DNA of 64,000 nt, from the NCBI GenBank assembly GCA_946122785.1, contig CAMGYJ010000002.1, positions 23,286,492 through 23,350,491 on the forward strand, given 5' to 3'. Positions 53,221 to 64,000 of the stretch are shown here, in pieces. Below the pieces are notes generated by a model. The model was not told where the DNA came from and ran no database searches. It worked only from the letters and a program-made list of their open reading frames with translations. The DNA is from Linum tenue (Eukaryota; Streptophyta; Magnoliopsida; Malpighiales; Linaceae). Each line of letters starts with the position of its first letter. The stretch's first letter is position 1. The position numbers and the translations under genes are program-made.

Positions 53221-53800
53221 TGAATCCACATTTTTCGGACTTTCAGTACAGGATTGGATTCAACACAACCTTCGTCAGCACGACACTGGCCTTCTTTTTG
53301 GCTTACCTGTTGATCTCGTTGGCGGACCAGAAATGATCGGCTCTTTGCAGGCAAGATCGAGTCAGTTGAAGTCTTTCTACAGAGGGTCCATGCCCTGGAT
53401 TAACATAGTGCAGCAGACTATGAACAGGGATAGTCTCATTCACACGACTACCCGACCTACCACGACGGAGGTGATGATCTCATGACAGTCGCCATCTCTC
53501 GAGTGGGTCTCTCTCAATTCTGACGGCTAAGTTCACCACGATTCAAGCCATGCTGCTGCTGCTGGTGACCTGATCAGAGATCATACAGGGCGCTGACTTA
53601 ACAACGTTCGGTATTAACCTCGGGGTCTCCTCGATTACCCGAGATGAATTGGGAGGCGTAGTAGAAGGGCTTCAGCTGGCTTGGGGCTTGGGTTATCGAC
53701 GTGTTCAGGTCCAGCTAGAGTCTCAGTGTGCAGTTGGCTTGGGTCTTGGTTTTCATAACGTTATTGTTGATGATCTTGTATTGCCTACTGGCTGTCGTAT
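53221..53800 (+). pseudogene. LINE RNase H fragment
   Basis: In mixed frames the sequence reads ISRVGLSQF/WVSLNSDG, then a CTG repeat, LGVSSITRDELGGVVEGLQLAWGLGYRRVQVQLESQCAV, the RVT_3 RNase H of plant LINEs. The part before it shows NDRLFAGKIE, typical of the linker. Frameshifts and stops are frequent. No poly(A) tail was found. Confidence 0.72.
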
Positions 53801-54960
53801 CAAAACGAATCAACTGAATAATCAACCCGTCGATTGACAATCTTACAAAATAGTGAATTATGTTACTCTATCATCGACTTTAAATTACAATAATCACGTA
53901 AATATCTCTCTCTGTATTTTCTATTTTGTACCCACGAATGCATGGTAAAAAAAAAGTATCCTTCCTCTCCAAATATCCGGCATGAAATCTGAAACCATGG
54001 GCCATAGATAGGCCCAAATGTGTTTTGTATTCGCAGCCCCACGTGTCTGTACTGATTATTTCGCCTTTAACGACAGCATTTTCAGAAGGAAAACGACAAA
54101 ATGGGCACCGTCCTGTTCTGTGCTGTCAGCTGTTTAGTAGCTAGTGGCTTCATTATCCGACGCCGTCCCTCTTGTTTTCTCTTTCTCTCTCAGGCTCTCA
54201 GAGTATCCAATGACCAAAAGTGGGCTGTCCCACTTTTTCACCACGCAAATAAATGTAAATAATAAACCACTCCTTTTTTTTTTCTTCTGCCACAAAATCT
54301 TTGTACTAAATCTTCATATATATATATACTCTGTGGTTAAAAAGGGTACTGTTCAGTGGTTGGTTTCACACCCACACGTGGTGAAATTAATATATACCAA
54401 ATTCACCCATGCAGTCAAAATAAATACTACAGGCTAGTAGGCTACAGCCCTCGCCCACCCATTACCATACGATAACTTAAGAGTTATGAGGCACTTCTAA
54501 ATATTATAAGTGATTCGTCTATATTATGGGCTAAATTACAAGTTTAATCATTTAAATTATATAAAATTTTCACGTTGCAACTCGAATTTTTTTTTTTATT
54601 CGTTACTAACTTTACAAATCGTTTCACCGTTAGTCACCGGTTGTCAGTCTCCATCAGACTTCGTTAACTCCATCAATTTTTTTATGACGTGGCAAATGAG
54701 ATTGTTGACTCGACCGTTAACTTAATGACATGTCAATTTAAAAAAATTAAAAAAATAATTAGACAAAAATCAGGTAGAGGAGTGGCCTCCACCTTCCCCA
54801 CCCTCGTATTCTTCGCCTTCCCCATCTTCACATAGAACAATAGAGCAACAACAAATCACGGGTTGGAGGTTTCCCTTTGAGAAATATAAGGTTGGGAAAA
54901 AAATATAGAGAGGAAGAAGGGGAGATCGGCCGTTGGGACTTGGGAGAAACATCTAGAGAG
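53801..54960. other. Intergenic
   Basis: No gene. About 54525-54740 (GGGCTAAATTACAAGTTTAA, then GTTAACTCCATCAA) resembles a common non-coding plant repeat, without clear ends. A short TA run is at 54318-54328. Confidence 0.4.
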
Positions 54961-54969
54961 GAAGATGAC

Positions 54970-55179
54970 CAAATACTGAAATTTAAATAACACAAGAGCT
55001 TTTTAAACGTGGTATCGTCACTATGAAACTAGTTCATGGAGAAGATCTCCCTCTTAGGTTTCAGGCTTTTCTTATTTCTTATCTTCATACGTAACTTACG
55101 GCAGAATATGTAGTGGTTTGCTAACACAAACCCTAACTATATAATTACATATTAGTACCTTAATTACACATAATTAACA
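54970..55179 (-). repeat. Copia 3' LTR (partial)
   Basis: On the minus strand TGTTAATTATGTG starts directly after the polypurine tract TTGAGGAAGAG (55180-55190), the usual junction of copia elements. The far end of the LTR was not defined. Confidence 0.6.
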
Positions 55180-56163
55180 CTCTTCCTCAAATTGATGTTG
55201 GGTTCTTAACATCAATTTGGAAGAAAGGTACCAATGTCTGCTTGAGGGCACAACCTTTGTCAACAAATCAGCAATATGTTCCTCAGTCTTCAAATAGCTC
55301 AGTTGTATCATCTCTTCTACCACTAGTTGTCGAATAAATGAACATGTACCTCTATGTGCTTTTCCTATAATGTAAAACTGGATTATTGGCAATCTGTATA
55401 ACATTGATGTTGTCACCATATATCCGCATAGGCTACTCACATGATATACCTAGCTCCTAAAACAGTCTTTGAAGCCAAACCATCTCAGAACTGACTTCAG
55501 ACATAGACCGATATTCTGCTTGTGTAGATGACTTAGAGACTTTATCTTTCTTCCTACACCACCAAGACACAAAGGATCGACCAAGACGAATACACCAGAC
55601 AGAAGTGGACCTCCTAGTATCCAAACATCTTGCATAATCCGCATCTGCAAAAGTTTCAATTGTTGGTGTTTCACTCGCAGGAAAGAATAAGCCTACCTCT
55701 AAAGCATGCTTCAAGTAACGAAGCAACCTGCAAACTGCATCAAGATGAGATGATCGAGCAACTACCAAGAACTTACTAACCACCTGTACTGCATGGGAAA
55801 TATCAGGACGAGTATTAGTAAGATATATCAAACTCTCTACCACACTGTGATAGAATGTTTGATCTTCCAACAACTCCCCGCTCTCCCTACTGAGTTTCAG
55901 GTTCTGGTCCATCAGCGTACTACATGGGCGACACGAACTAAATCTTGTTGTGGCAAGCAGATCAGTAATATACTTCTTCCGAGTAACATATAAGTCTTTC
56001 TTGGACCGACTGACCTCTAAGCCAAATGTAGGCTTGCAGTCAACTCACGAATACCTTCACCATCACTTCCTGTAACTATCATGTCATCAACATAGAGTAA
56101 CAAAAAAATCATTCCATGTATAGTATGTAACGTAAACATAAAAGGATCGTTTTGACTATGCAG
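55180..56163 (-). pseudogene. Ty1/copia reverse transcriptase-RNase H remnant
   Basis: C-terminal part of a copia Pol. On the minus strand: LHSQNDPFMF, then the catalytic LLYVDD, then DQTFYHSVVESLIYLTNTRPDISHAV, FADADYARC, SSTQAEYRSM (RNase H) and EEHIADLLTKVV. Stops and frameshifts are present. Upstream Pol, integrase and Gag of a copia element are missing; instead the sequence joins a gypsy gag at about 56163. Confidence 0.85.
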
Positions 56164-57579
56164 AATCCATTGATGTGCTCATCCACATCATCATCTTCAG
56201 AATCAGCATCAGAACTGAATCCATTCCCCCATGGGCTTCTCTTCATACTCCTCGTCGGAAAACTTTTATCCATCTCGCAAGACTAGAGTCGTCTTGTTGG
56301 GGCATTGGTTAGGTTTGTGACCTCGACCAAAGCACTTGAAGCATTGGATGCTTCCAGTTGAGTCTTCATTCTTGGCTTAATGGATGGGGTCGTTTTCCTA
56401 GCAGCTGGCTTGTCACCTTCTTGCTTATGATGATTAATGTTAGCCTCAGAAATGTTTTCTGCAACAGATTTGGGTGAAGGTGGGTACCTTCTTCCCGATT
56501 TCACCTTCACATGCCTCTCCATATTCATGGCCAAATGCATCGCTTCCTCCAACTTCACAAATGATGAACCTCTACTTCATTCTTGATTTCTATGTTGAGC
56601 CCATGCAGAAAGCGAGCAATCGTTGCTTCATTGTCCTCCCTCACATCTGCTCTCATCATGAGCAATTCCAGCTCCTTAAAGTACTCATCAAGAAAGCACG
56701 CTCCTTGTCGAATTCCCTGCAAGGCATTATGGAGATCTCTTTAATAGAAAAGAGGAAGAAACTGATCACGCATCAAGCCTCTGAGTTCTGCCCAAGTAGA
56801 AACTTCAGGCTGCAGATTCCTTCTTCGTTGAAGTTGAATCTTTTCCCACCAAACTTCTTCATAATCTGTAAAGTGATAGGTGACTACAATAACTTTCTGG
56901 TGCTCTGAGTAAGAATTGCACTGGAAAAACATAATCATCTTCCTCTCCCAGTCAAGGTAAACTGATGCACTATTAGTCCCTTTAAACAATGGGATTGAGA
57001 GCTTAATCCCTCGAAACGGTTCACCGCCATAACCCCCTGCATGCTTCTGGTGGTCTTCCTTCATACTCATGATAATCATTATCATAGTCAATAAATGGAG
57101 GTCTATACTGCAGGATTACATGACGACGTTGCTCCGTGTATTGGCACCTCTGCACCTGCCAATATGGGGTCTCAAGAAAAGCTTGGTAAACTAGATATGC
57201 TTTTGGACCCTCTCGGTTCACGGCTCCAGTCTGAGCTAGGACAATTGTCGGATACTCTAGTGGTGGTGGATTACCCATTGGTTGCGTTCCCAACCTGGTG
57301 ATTGGGGTATCCAATCGCTGATTCAACTCAACCAATTGACCTTTGGTAGGGTCATGTTAAGCATGAAGTCAGGCTCCCATTTGCGTCATCTGCGCGGTAA
57401 GTAGCTTCAAAGCTTGTGAAAGTTCCTGGATCTGCTCTCCCATTGCTTGTTCTTCGATTGTGGTTTCTTTTTCAGAGAGTGATTCTTCCTCTTCTCTGTC
57501 TTCTGTAATCGAATCTTTGGATCTCGTTTGAGAGCAACATGGCCTCTCGTCTTCGATCTCGCCATTGTGTTGAACCGGA
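56164..57579 (-). pseudogene. Ty3/gypsy gag remnant
   Basis: On the minus strand: leader with many Glu, then GIKLSIPLFKGTNSASVYLD, FTDYEEVWWEKIQLQRRR, RDQFLPLFY, KLEEAMHLAM and a CCHC knuckle (CFKCFGRGHKPNQC) near 56310-56350. It is clearly related to the gag at 14173-16959 (SGIKLAIPAFQGT, YLDWERK, FTDYAAQWWEQV) but decayed, with several stops. No protease is left. Confidence 0.85.
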
Positions 57580-57591
57580 GCTCTGATACCA
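57580..57591 (-). other. Primer binding site, initiator tRNA-Met
   Basis: TGGTATCAGAGC on the minus strand, two bases after the LTR end, the same arrangement as at 17137. Confidence 0.8.
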
Positions 57592-57593
57592 CC

Positions 57594-57906
57594 TGATACG
57601 AGCACGGATCCTGTACCCGTAGTTATCAAAGTAACACAGCTAAGAACAAGAATAAAATTATAGGGATAAGATGGAATTGAAAGTGCAATCTCAACACAAA
57701 TTGGGAGAAAGCTCAATCAATATAAAAAGGTAGAATCTCAACCACAATCAAGGGGGAAACTTGATTGATACTTTCAAGTCTAAAGCTCCAAACCAAGATA
57801 AAAATCATTCTGCTAAAAAGCTAACCCTAAAATCCGAGTTTCAACCTTTGTATAGGTCTGGACAATTAAAAATAATAAAAAGAACTAAATTTTCAAAATT
57901 CCATCA
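57594..57906 (-). repeat. Gypsy 5' LTR, about 313 bp
   Basis: On the minus strand it starts TGATGGAATT and ends GCTCGTATCA before the GG spacer and PBS. Ends are TGAT...ATCA. The LTR is much shorter than that of the related element at 13098. The matching 3' LTR is not found, in line with loss of the right half. Confidence 0.65.
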
Positions 57907-58343
57907 GTCATCCCCGAAAACCCGGTCGGGTATTTAGAGTCACTGACCGGGACCCCTCCTGCGTGCATTCCTCGGCCTTCCATTCATTTCTCCAATCGGG
58001 GAAATTTCTCCCGCAAAACCCATGGTCGGCTGCCACTGCCCCGCCGGCTCCCTTGCTTCTCTGTCCTCGTTTTGAGCCGACCATAAGAGATACTTGGCCC
58101 GCATAAAAAAACACAAGAATATATAAATAAACAAAATAAATTAATATTTTTATATAACTATAAGTATATAACCAATTAACCATTTATTTTTTAATTAAAA
58201 AAACACTCCTCGTTCAACTTAAACAAAAAAAAAAAAACATCGCTGGGCTTTTACAGCCTCTTTCTCAACAATTTGCGACCAGAAAATTACTGCGTGACTT
58301 TTACAAAAACTTTGCAAACGACCCCTATATACACAAAGTGAAG
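57907..58343. other. Intergenic
   Basis: No gene recognised. About 57910-58090 is more GC-rich than its surroundings, with no family resemblance. Confidence 0.4.
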
Positions 58344-58891
58344 TAGGGATGGCAGTGGGTCGGGTCGGGGACGGATAGTGCATATCCATTACCTCACCCA
58401 AAGTAGTTCGGGTTTTACCCATACCCATACCCACATAAGAAACGGGTAGAAAATCAAAACAATGCTCATACCGTTCGGGTTTCGGTTATCCATGAGTAAT
58501 AGTTTCTCTTTATAACTTCAACCAATATTGTTATTATTCACACGTATTCTCACATTATCTAAGACAAAAAGTATGACAATAATTCACTAGAATGAAGAAA
58601 ATTCATTAAAACAACACAATTTCATGAAAAAATTATATTTATATGCTAAATATAAAATATATTAGAGAAAAATAATGATTATTTCTAGACAAAATACATA
58701 TGCATGTGTATATCGGGCGGGTTCGGGTTGGATAGTGAGAAAATCATGCCCACCCATTACCTGCAATATTCGGGTTCGGGTTTTACCCGTACCCGCTAAA
58801 AGTCCTTCGGGTTCGAGTTTTACCATACCGACAAGGTCGGATTCGGGCGGATATCCACGGTTACGGATATTTTTGCCATCCTAAAGTGAAG
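58336..58891 (+). mobile_element. hAT-like MITE, best copy of the GGGATGGCA family
   Basis: Element 58344-58883 (540 bp) with inverted ends TAGGGATGGCA and TGCCATCCTA and an 8-bp target-site duplication AAGTGAAG (58336-58343 and 58884-58891). It has GC-rich GGGTCGGGTCGG and GGATATCC blocks at the ends and an AT-rich centre. No transposase. Other copies: 21446, 39520 and 46676. Confidence 0.8.
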
Positions 58892-59088
58892 CGAAGTACT
58901 CCATGAGCAAAACATTGGAATCAAAATCTACTAAATTAGTCATCTTTATACGTTCTTCTACATCCTAGATCTTATTGTTCCTTCATTTGATTTTACGAAA
59001 ATAATTCGATAAACGAGATTATGTAGGAGATAGATACATCACTATTTTTTCGAAACCTTTCACATGCTTCGCACTTAAATCTAGCTAT

Positions 59089-59398
59089 GGGTCGTTTGGA
59101 TTGAGTATTTGACAAACTTGTTGTTTGGGGCCAATTACCACATAATATAAAACCTGTTATTTAGTATGTGATATTTGATCTCAAACTTGTTATTTGGCAA
59201 ATACCTGCCCCCTCCCAAGTATTTGGCAAACAACACTTTTTGTGTTATTTGGTCTCAAACCTGTTATTTGGCAAAACACTACATCCAAATAACACATCCC
59301 ACTTTTTTGTCAGCCATACATGTTATTTGGGGTCAAATAACAGATTTTGTGTTATTTGACCCCAAATAACACCCCCAAATACTCAATCCAAACGACCC
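59089..59398 (+). mobile_element. MITE with GGGTCGTTTGGAT ends
   Basis: Inverted ends of about 23 bp, GGGTCGTTTGGATTGAGTAT with TTG at the left and its exact complement at the right, flank 310 bp. The inner sequence repeats TGTTATTTGG and CCAAATAACA words. Flanks share only CTAG, so the target-site duplication is unclear. Confidence 0.8.
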
Positions 59399-59471
59399 CT
59401 AGAATGTATATCTAATGATTCTTTGAAGTTGGTAATGCTATTGAAATTTTCAGTCAGAAGAAGAAGGAAGC

Positions 59472-59514
59472 AATTGTAGATAGTATCTTACCAAAAAAAA
59501 AATTGTAGATAGTA
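59472..59514 (+). mobile_element. Possible tail-only retro-insertion
   Basis: AATTGTAGATAGTA at 59472-59485 and 59501-59514 flanks only 15 bases, TCTTACC followed by a run of A. It has the form of an extremely 5'-truncated poly(A) retro-insertion with a 14-bp target-site duplication. Confidence 0.5.
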
Positions 59515-60646
59515 AAGTCAAAGTTAACCCATTGCACAATTTTTACAGTTGCACCTGCACCTAGTAAAGTCCAGGGCTGGGGTTATTTATTTAAGATGGT
59601 AATTAATAAGACTTACTGTGTGTCTGACGGAGAGGGTACTGAACCATTCATTCATCCGCTCCATTGTTGGGTTTAAGAAGCTGAACTGAGGGAACAGCAC
59701 AGACCAGACCACACAAGTTGCACTGAGTCATTTCTTCCTCCTTGGAACTTCCACCGGAGTAAATTAGAAGCAAGGGGTTGAAACTGTTTTCAACTTTTCA
59801 CTCTGCCAAATGAAACTGCTGCTACGAGAAATTATTTATGGCAATTTGGCCGGTGATTATTTATGGCAAGTTGGCTGGAGTAATTGGTATTCGAAATCGA
59901 ATCCCAATCTCCAAAACCCCCCCTCACTATGTTTTCATCAAGGTTGTCAACCACACGGGTCGACCCAAGGGTTGATCCGGACCCGGTGAGGAACGGATGT
60001 CACACACCTGCTGGTCAACTCGCAACAACAAGGTTCTTGTACTGGATGTTATACGACATCGTTTTTCTTTTTGTCTTGCGTTGCGACTCTTTTTCGATTT
60101 TCTCCTTCCTTTAATACTATCTTTAGAATTCTAAGTTGACATTTGCATATTGAAGTTTATATTAGTGTGTTTGAATCTTTCTTATATGTTGGATCTAAGC
60201 ACGAACTGTTATTTTGGTGTAATGTTATATGTTATATATTATTATCCATATATTGGAAGATATTTGATATAATTTATAAATATATGAACAATATAATGAC
60301 ATTTTTCATACATCGAGATTAAAACGATCGGACCACTAATCTTCAACTCACTTGTTAGACTGCCTAGCGTTCGAACACCCTCGTTCGAACTTTTTTTGAA
60401 GAACTATGAACTGTTTCTAATTTAACCGGTGCTCAAAAATTCAAGGTGCAATTAATTCTATTCAACGCAAATTTTCTGTTCGGAAAACAAGTATATATTC
60501 GTAACTTCTCAAATTATAATATACTAAAAAAAATTAAAAAATTTTGCATAACTAATTTGCTCACTAGTGTAAGGTGGACCTCATAATCTGTTCCATGCAT
60601 GTATTTACTTCCGGGAATGGTGTACTGATCGATGTAAATCACGGAT
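59515..60646. other. Intergenic
   Basis: No gene recognised. Confidence 0.45.
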
Positions 60647-60667
60647 AGCTATATATATATATATATA
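60647..60667. repeat. (TA)n microsatellite
   Basis: About ten TA units in a run. Confidence 0.85.
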
Positions 60668-61786
60668 CTTCCTCAAATACTTAGTTGTAGTTTAATTGTC
60701 AAAATAAATTCTCCAGTGACTTGTAAAAATTTGTTTATATTGAACAGAACTACAGAAGTAGTCTCTTGCTCAGCTGTTCAAAGCTGCGAAGGGCACATAA
60801 CAACCAAACTTCTCTGTCTTTGTATGCTGCCCACTGTCAGTACTACATTGATATGTGGTTTCTTTTTCTCTGGAGTTTGGCCCTGGATTCGTTTATAAAA
60901 AAGATTCATTTCTCTGTACTTCAACAAAATTAATAAAGATGTCAAATTATTTTATTTGTCGGTGGTCGGTTGGTGAGTCAAGTGACCTTTGATGCCACCG
61001 TAGGCGGAACCAGGCTTATTTAGCGAGGTTGGCGGATAAACGGTTATCTTAATCGATAATCGAATCAGAACCGATGTTACATGGCGAGATCGATAACGAA
61101 CAGTAAATGGCCGGGGACCCACCCAAGTATTTTAAGATCAATCATTCTCATTTAAATACATATTATTTTTCATTCCCGATTAACTATTATACGTAAATTA
61201 TCATTTTTCCTCCCGAGCCAGGGTGGGTCCGGGGACCCACCCACTAACCCTTTCCCTCCGCCACTGGTGAGGAATCACTTGGTTAACGGTTATCCGGTTA
61301 ACCGACAAAATAATCAAGAACCGACTACATGGTTACGGTTAACCGACTAATATAAACGATGCGGTCAACGGTAAGCACAAAGTACTTATCGGTACAGTTA
61401 ACCGAGAACCTACTAAATGGTTCCATTTATAACCAAACCGAACCAATTACTAGCCCTATAGCCAGGTGTGTCACATCTAATTTTGGATAAAAATAAAATT
61501 AGCTTCATAAAGGTATATTTAGGGAAATGAATTCTACATCTCTGGGTTAACACAAGTACATTTTCCCACTAAATTACTGCTCGTTCTGTGTTATTTTATT
61601 GTCATAAAATTTGCTTACAACACCATAAACTAAATTATCATCTGCATCAAATCCCAAGTTAGTCTCTCATAATTATGTTTATTTTAGAATACATGTTGTG
61701 GTTGTTTATGAAAATGGTAATTGTATTAGTCAATATTTATTTTTTTATAAACTAATTATTTGAATATTATTATTTGAATCATATAT
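60668..61786. other. Intergenic with GGTTAACCG-type repeats
   Basis: No gene. About 61020-61440 is rich in GGTTAACCG and CGGTTAACC words in both orientations. It is broken by a GGGGACCCACCCA...GGGGACCCACCC segment at about 61110-61250 that may be a small insertion. Confidence 0.45.
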
Positions 61787-62284
61787 TAAATATTTATTTA
61801 TATTCTAAAAATCATACCTCAAATTCAAATCAAGGCTCCATCATTAAATCTCACGTCACGAATTTCACACTTTGGATCTTTAATTTTCAAATCCCTTCCT
61901 TTTTTTATCTCAAAATTTCTTCTCTTAGGTTGCCTTGGATCTTTCTATAATTTTTTTTTATTTTTTTATTTCTTATATTGGTTTTGAATTTGTAACATCC
62001 AGAAACTTTTTTTTTCTATCAAGATATTATTATTTTAATTATATAATAAATATTTATTTATATTCTAAAAATCATACCTCAAATTCAAATCATGGCTCCA
62101 CCACTAAATCTCACGTCATGAATTTCACACTTTCGATCTTTAATTTTCAAATCCTTTCATTTTTTTTTATCTCAAATTTCTTCTCTTAGGTTGCCTTGGA
62201 TCTTTCTATAAATTTTTAATTTTCTTATTTCTTATATTGGCTTTGAATTTGTAACTTCGAGAATCATTTTTCCGATCAAGATAT
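61787..62284 (+). repeat. Tandem duplication of a ~250-bp unit
   Basis: Units at about 61787-62043 and 62044-62284. Both carry AAATATTTATTTATATTCTA, CATACCTCAAATTCAAATCA, TCTTAGGTTGCCTTGGATCT and end near ATCAAGATATT. They differ by scattered changes. Non-coding. Confidence 0.82.
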
Positions 62285-63539
62285 TGACCGTTTTGTTTCT
62301 ACCATATGGTATTTGTCTTGAAGCGCATATCAAGGTGATTTCACGACTCACGAAAGGTCTCTGGCCATTGCATTGCTCCACTCGAGCACTTTTAATTCGG
62401 AGTTTTTACAAAAACTCATTCATTTCACTCCCAAAATGTGTATTGTCAGTTAATCTCGATTTCTCACTTATGAAGTATGGATCTCAATCACCCGTAATTT
62501 GTCGATATGAGATTCACCTAATATGTTCAAGAATTGATCTATTGTGTTTAAGGTTTTCTGTTTGAGCACGTTGTTGGTCCTTTCTTCTTTAGTTGTTCTC
62601 CTTTGCTGACTTCCACGTTAAGTTTGAGCTTTATTATTTTGCTTCGCCGCTCACTTACATTTCTAACTTCGTTACAAGCAATGACTAGTAAATAATTAAG
62701 TTCGTAACACGTACAAACGGTTCAATGCATACCGCTCGAACACTTCAGATTATGGAGATTATTCACAATCTAATTTTGGGGACATAAATATGGATCCAGC
62801 TTTTTAAACCCATCAATCGGGTTTGGTCAAAAATCTCACATTCACGCACAAAAGTAGATGTGGCCTGTGGGGATGCGAAAAGTTCACTTCATATAACAAA
62901 ATTAACTCTTTTCTTATTGCCCCCCTCTTTTTTGTTTCTTGTTTCATCAAAATCCAATTAATTTGTCTCATTCTTTACGTGCACTCAACCAATGGAATTT
63001 CTTCTTCTCCTTTTCTTAAAGGGACTGAATATTAGGGTTTAGGTATTGGCATTCATTTATTCTTCAGTGTGTCTTACTAAACCACGGTCAACTACACTAA
63101 TTTTTGTGTGTGGAAAGGTGTGCGATTCTTAATCACCAAGTAATTCTAATCGTCATCGTAGTGATCGTACTCGTACATGCTTCCTTTCGGTCTAGATTGG
63201 TTTACTGATCCATTACAAATAATTTATTAAGTAATATACATGCACCTCAAGAAGGAGGAATAAAATTTTATCCGGTGTCCATGAGATCAATATAATCTGG
63301 AATAACCATTAAAAAATATGGAACGTATGCAGTTGTCTCTTTAAAAACAATTAAATTGTATTTTCTACCACATAATAACAATATGTATCATGGAGTAGGA
63401 TTTCCAAACTGAATAAGCATGTTGCGAAAACATCCCTCTTGAAATATTATAGTTCTATTTCATGAATTCATTTTACTATTTGTAGAGTCAAATAACTTAT
63501 TGATTGTTTAAGTGATATTTTAGTAGTAATTGAGTTAAA
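62285..63539. other. Intergenic
   Basis: No gene recognised; short open frames only, none with family motifs. Confidence 0.45.
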
Positions 63540-64000
63540 TGTTGCGTTTGACTGAATCATTCACATGTGGTGTTTGACATGTGATATTTAGTCATAAAAT
63601 AGGTGTAAAACAAGTTATTTTCAAATAACACATGGTGTACAACTTTTTAGGTGAGTTATTTTGATTCAAATAATTCAAAAATGTATTATTTAAGCTAAAA
63701 TAATTCATCTTGCAACACGTTATTAATATTTAGGCTAAAATAATTTTCAATGAACTATTTTAGGCGAGTTGTTTTGATTCAAATCATTCACAATTCATAA
63801 TAAAATAGGTGTAAAATAAGCTATTTCCAAATAACACATGGTGTACAAGTTATTTGTAAATAACCGACGACTCAAGTAGCTCATATTAATAAAGTGTTGC
63901 AAGACGAATTATTTTAGCCAAAATAGTTCATTGTGAATTATTTGGATCAAAATAGCTCATCTAAAAACCTCATCAAACTGAAAAACATCGAACGAGTTTA
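63540..64000. repeat. Foldback-type repeat, cut by the window end
   Basis: AAATAGGTGTAAAACAAG (63598) recurs as AAATAGGTGTAAAATAAG (63803) in the same orientation, each followed by a TTTCAAATAACACATGGTGT-like stretch. GCTAAAATAATTCATCTTGC (63695) is complemented near 63895-63915. Mixed direct and inverted copies suggest a MITE or foldback element that continues beyond the window. Confidence 0.55.

Noticed and set aside
58219..58434. Small protein gene on the minus strand
   Set aside because: Lies in the left end of a MITE and has no family features.

Overview
The window is nuclear DNA of a flowering plant, most likely a eudicot; family and species cannot be fixed from sequence alone. This rests on intron-rich genes with GT-AG borders, a chloroplast-targeted ISE2-type helicase, a SIN3-LIKE corepressor of plant type, a 56-codon ribosomal protein S29 gene, and many plant retrotransposons and MITEs. 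No bacterial, organellar or viral gene block was seen.

Host genes. (1) 9671-10551 (+): a small four-exon gene for a 160-residue protein made of only two PAH domains. It is an intron-bearing partial copy of the 5' part of the SIN3-like gene that lies 14 kb downstream. (2) 23617-31969 (+): a complete SIN3-LIKE (SNL) corepressor gene, 22 coding exons, 1468 residues. (3) 32814-37132 (-): a complete ISE2 chloroplast DExH RNA helicase gene, 8 exons, 1185 residues, convergent with SNL. From memory, the Arabidopsis orthologues SNL4 and ISE2 are direct neighbours (At1g70060/At1g70070), so this looks like conserved microsynteny. (4) 43890-44757 (+): RPS29, three exons, 56 residues, with site II, telo-box and TATA upstream. 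(5) 41303-42713 (+): an intron-retaining 3' fragment of a pyruvate dehydrogenase E1-alpha gene, split by a LINE.

Mobile DNA fills most of the rest. 1537-6478 is a nearly complete L1-type LINE with long target-site duplications. It is damaged only by two TGA codons in the endonuclease and sits between two copies of a 1-kb direct repeat. 13098-18652 is a young LTR element carrying only gag and protease (TR-GAG type). Its two 1502-bp LTRs are almost identical, and it is inserted in an older LINE. A back-to-back LINE remnant follows. 37261-38027 is a hAT-type MITE just upstream of ISE2. 38680-39060 is a GC-rich minisatellite. 45341-48780 holds minus-strand LINE and retroposon remnants. 49260-50029 is a Mutator-like foldback element with palindromic ends. 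A candidate TRIM lies near 52.1-52.35 kb. 55.0-57.9 kb is a copia 3' half joined to a gypsy gag 5' half. More MITEs and tandem duplications run to the end.

The most original points are: the PAH-only SIN3 derivative; the gag-only LTR element with a 533-bp tandem duplication in both LTRs; the foldback Mutator-like element; and three tiny insertions (13-18 bp) that look like poly(A)-tail-only LINE insertions with target-site duplications. I found no wholly new multigene system.
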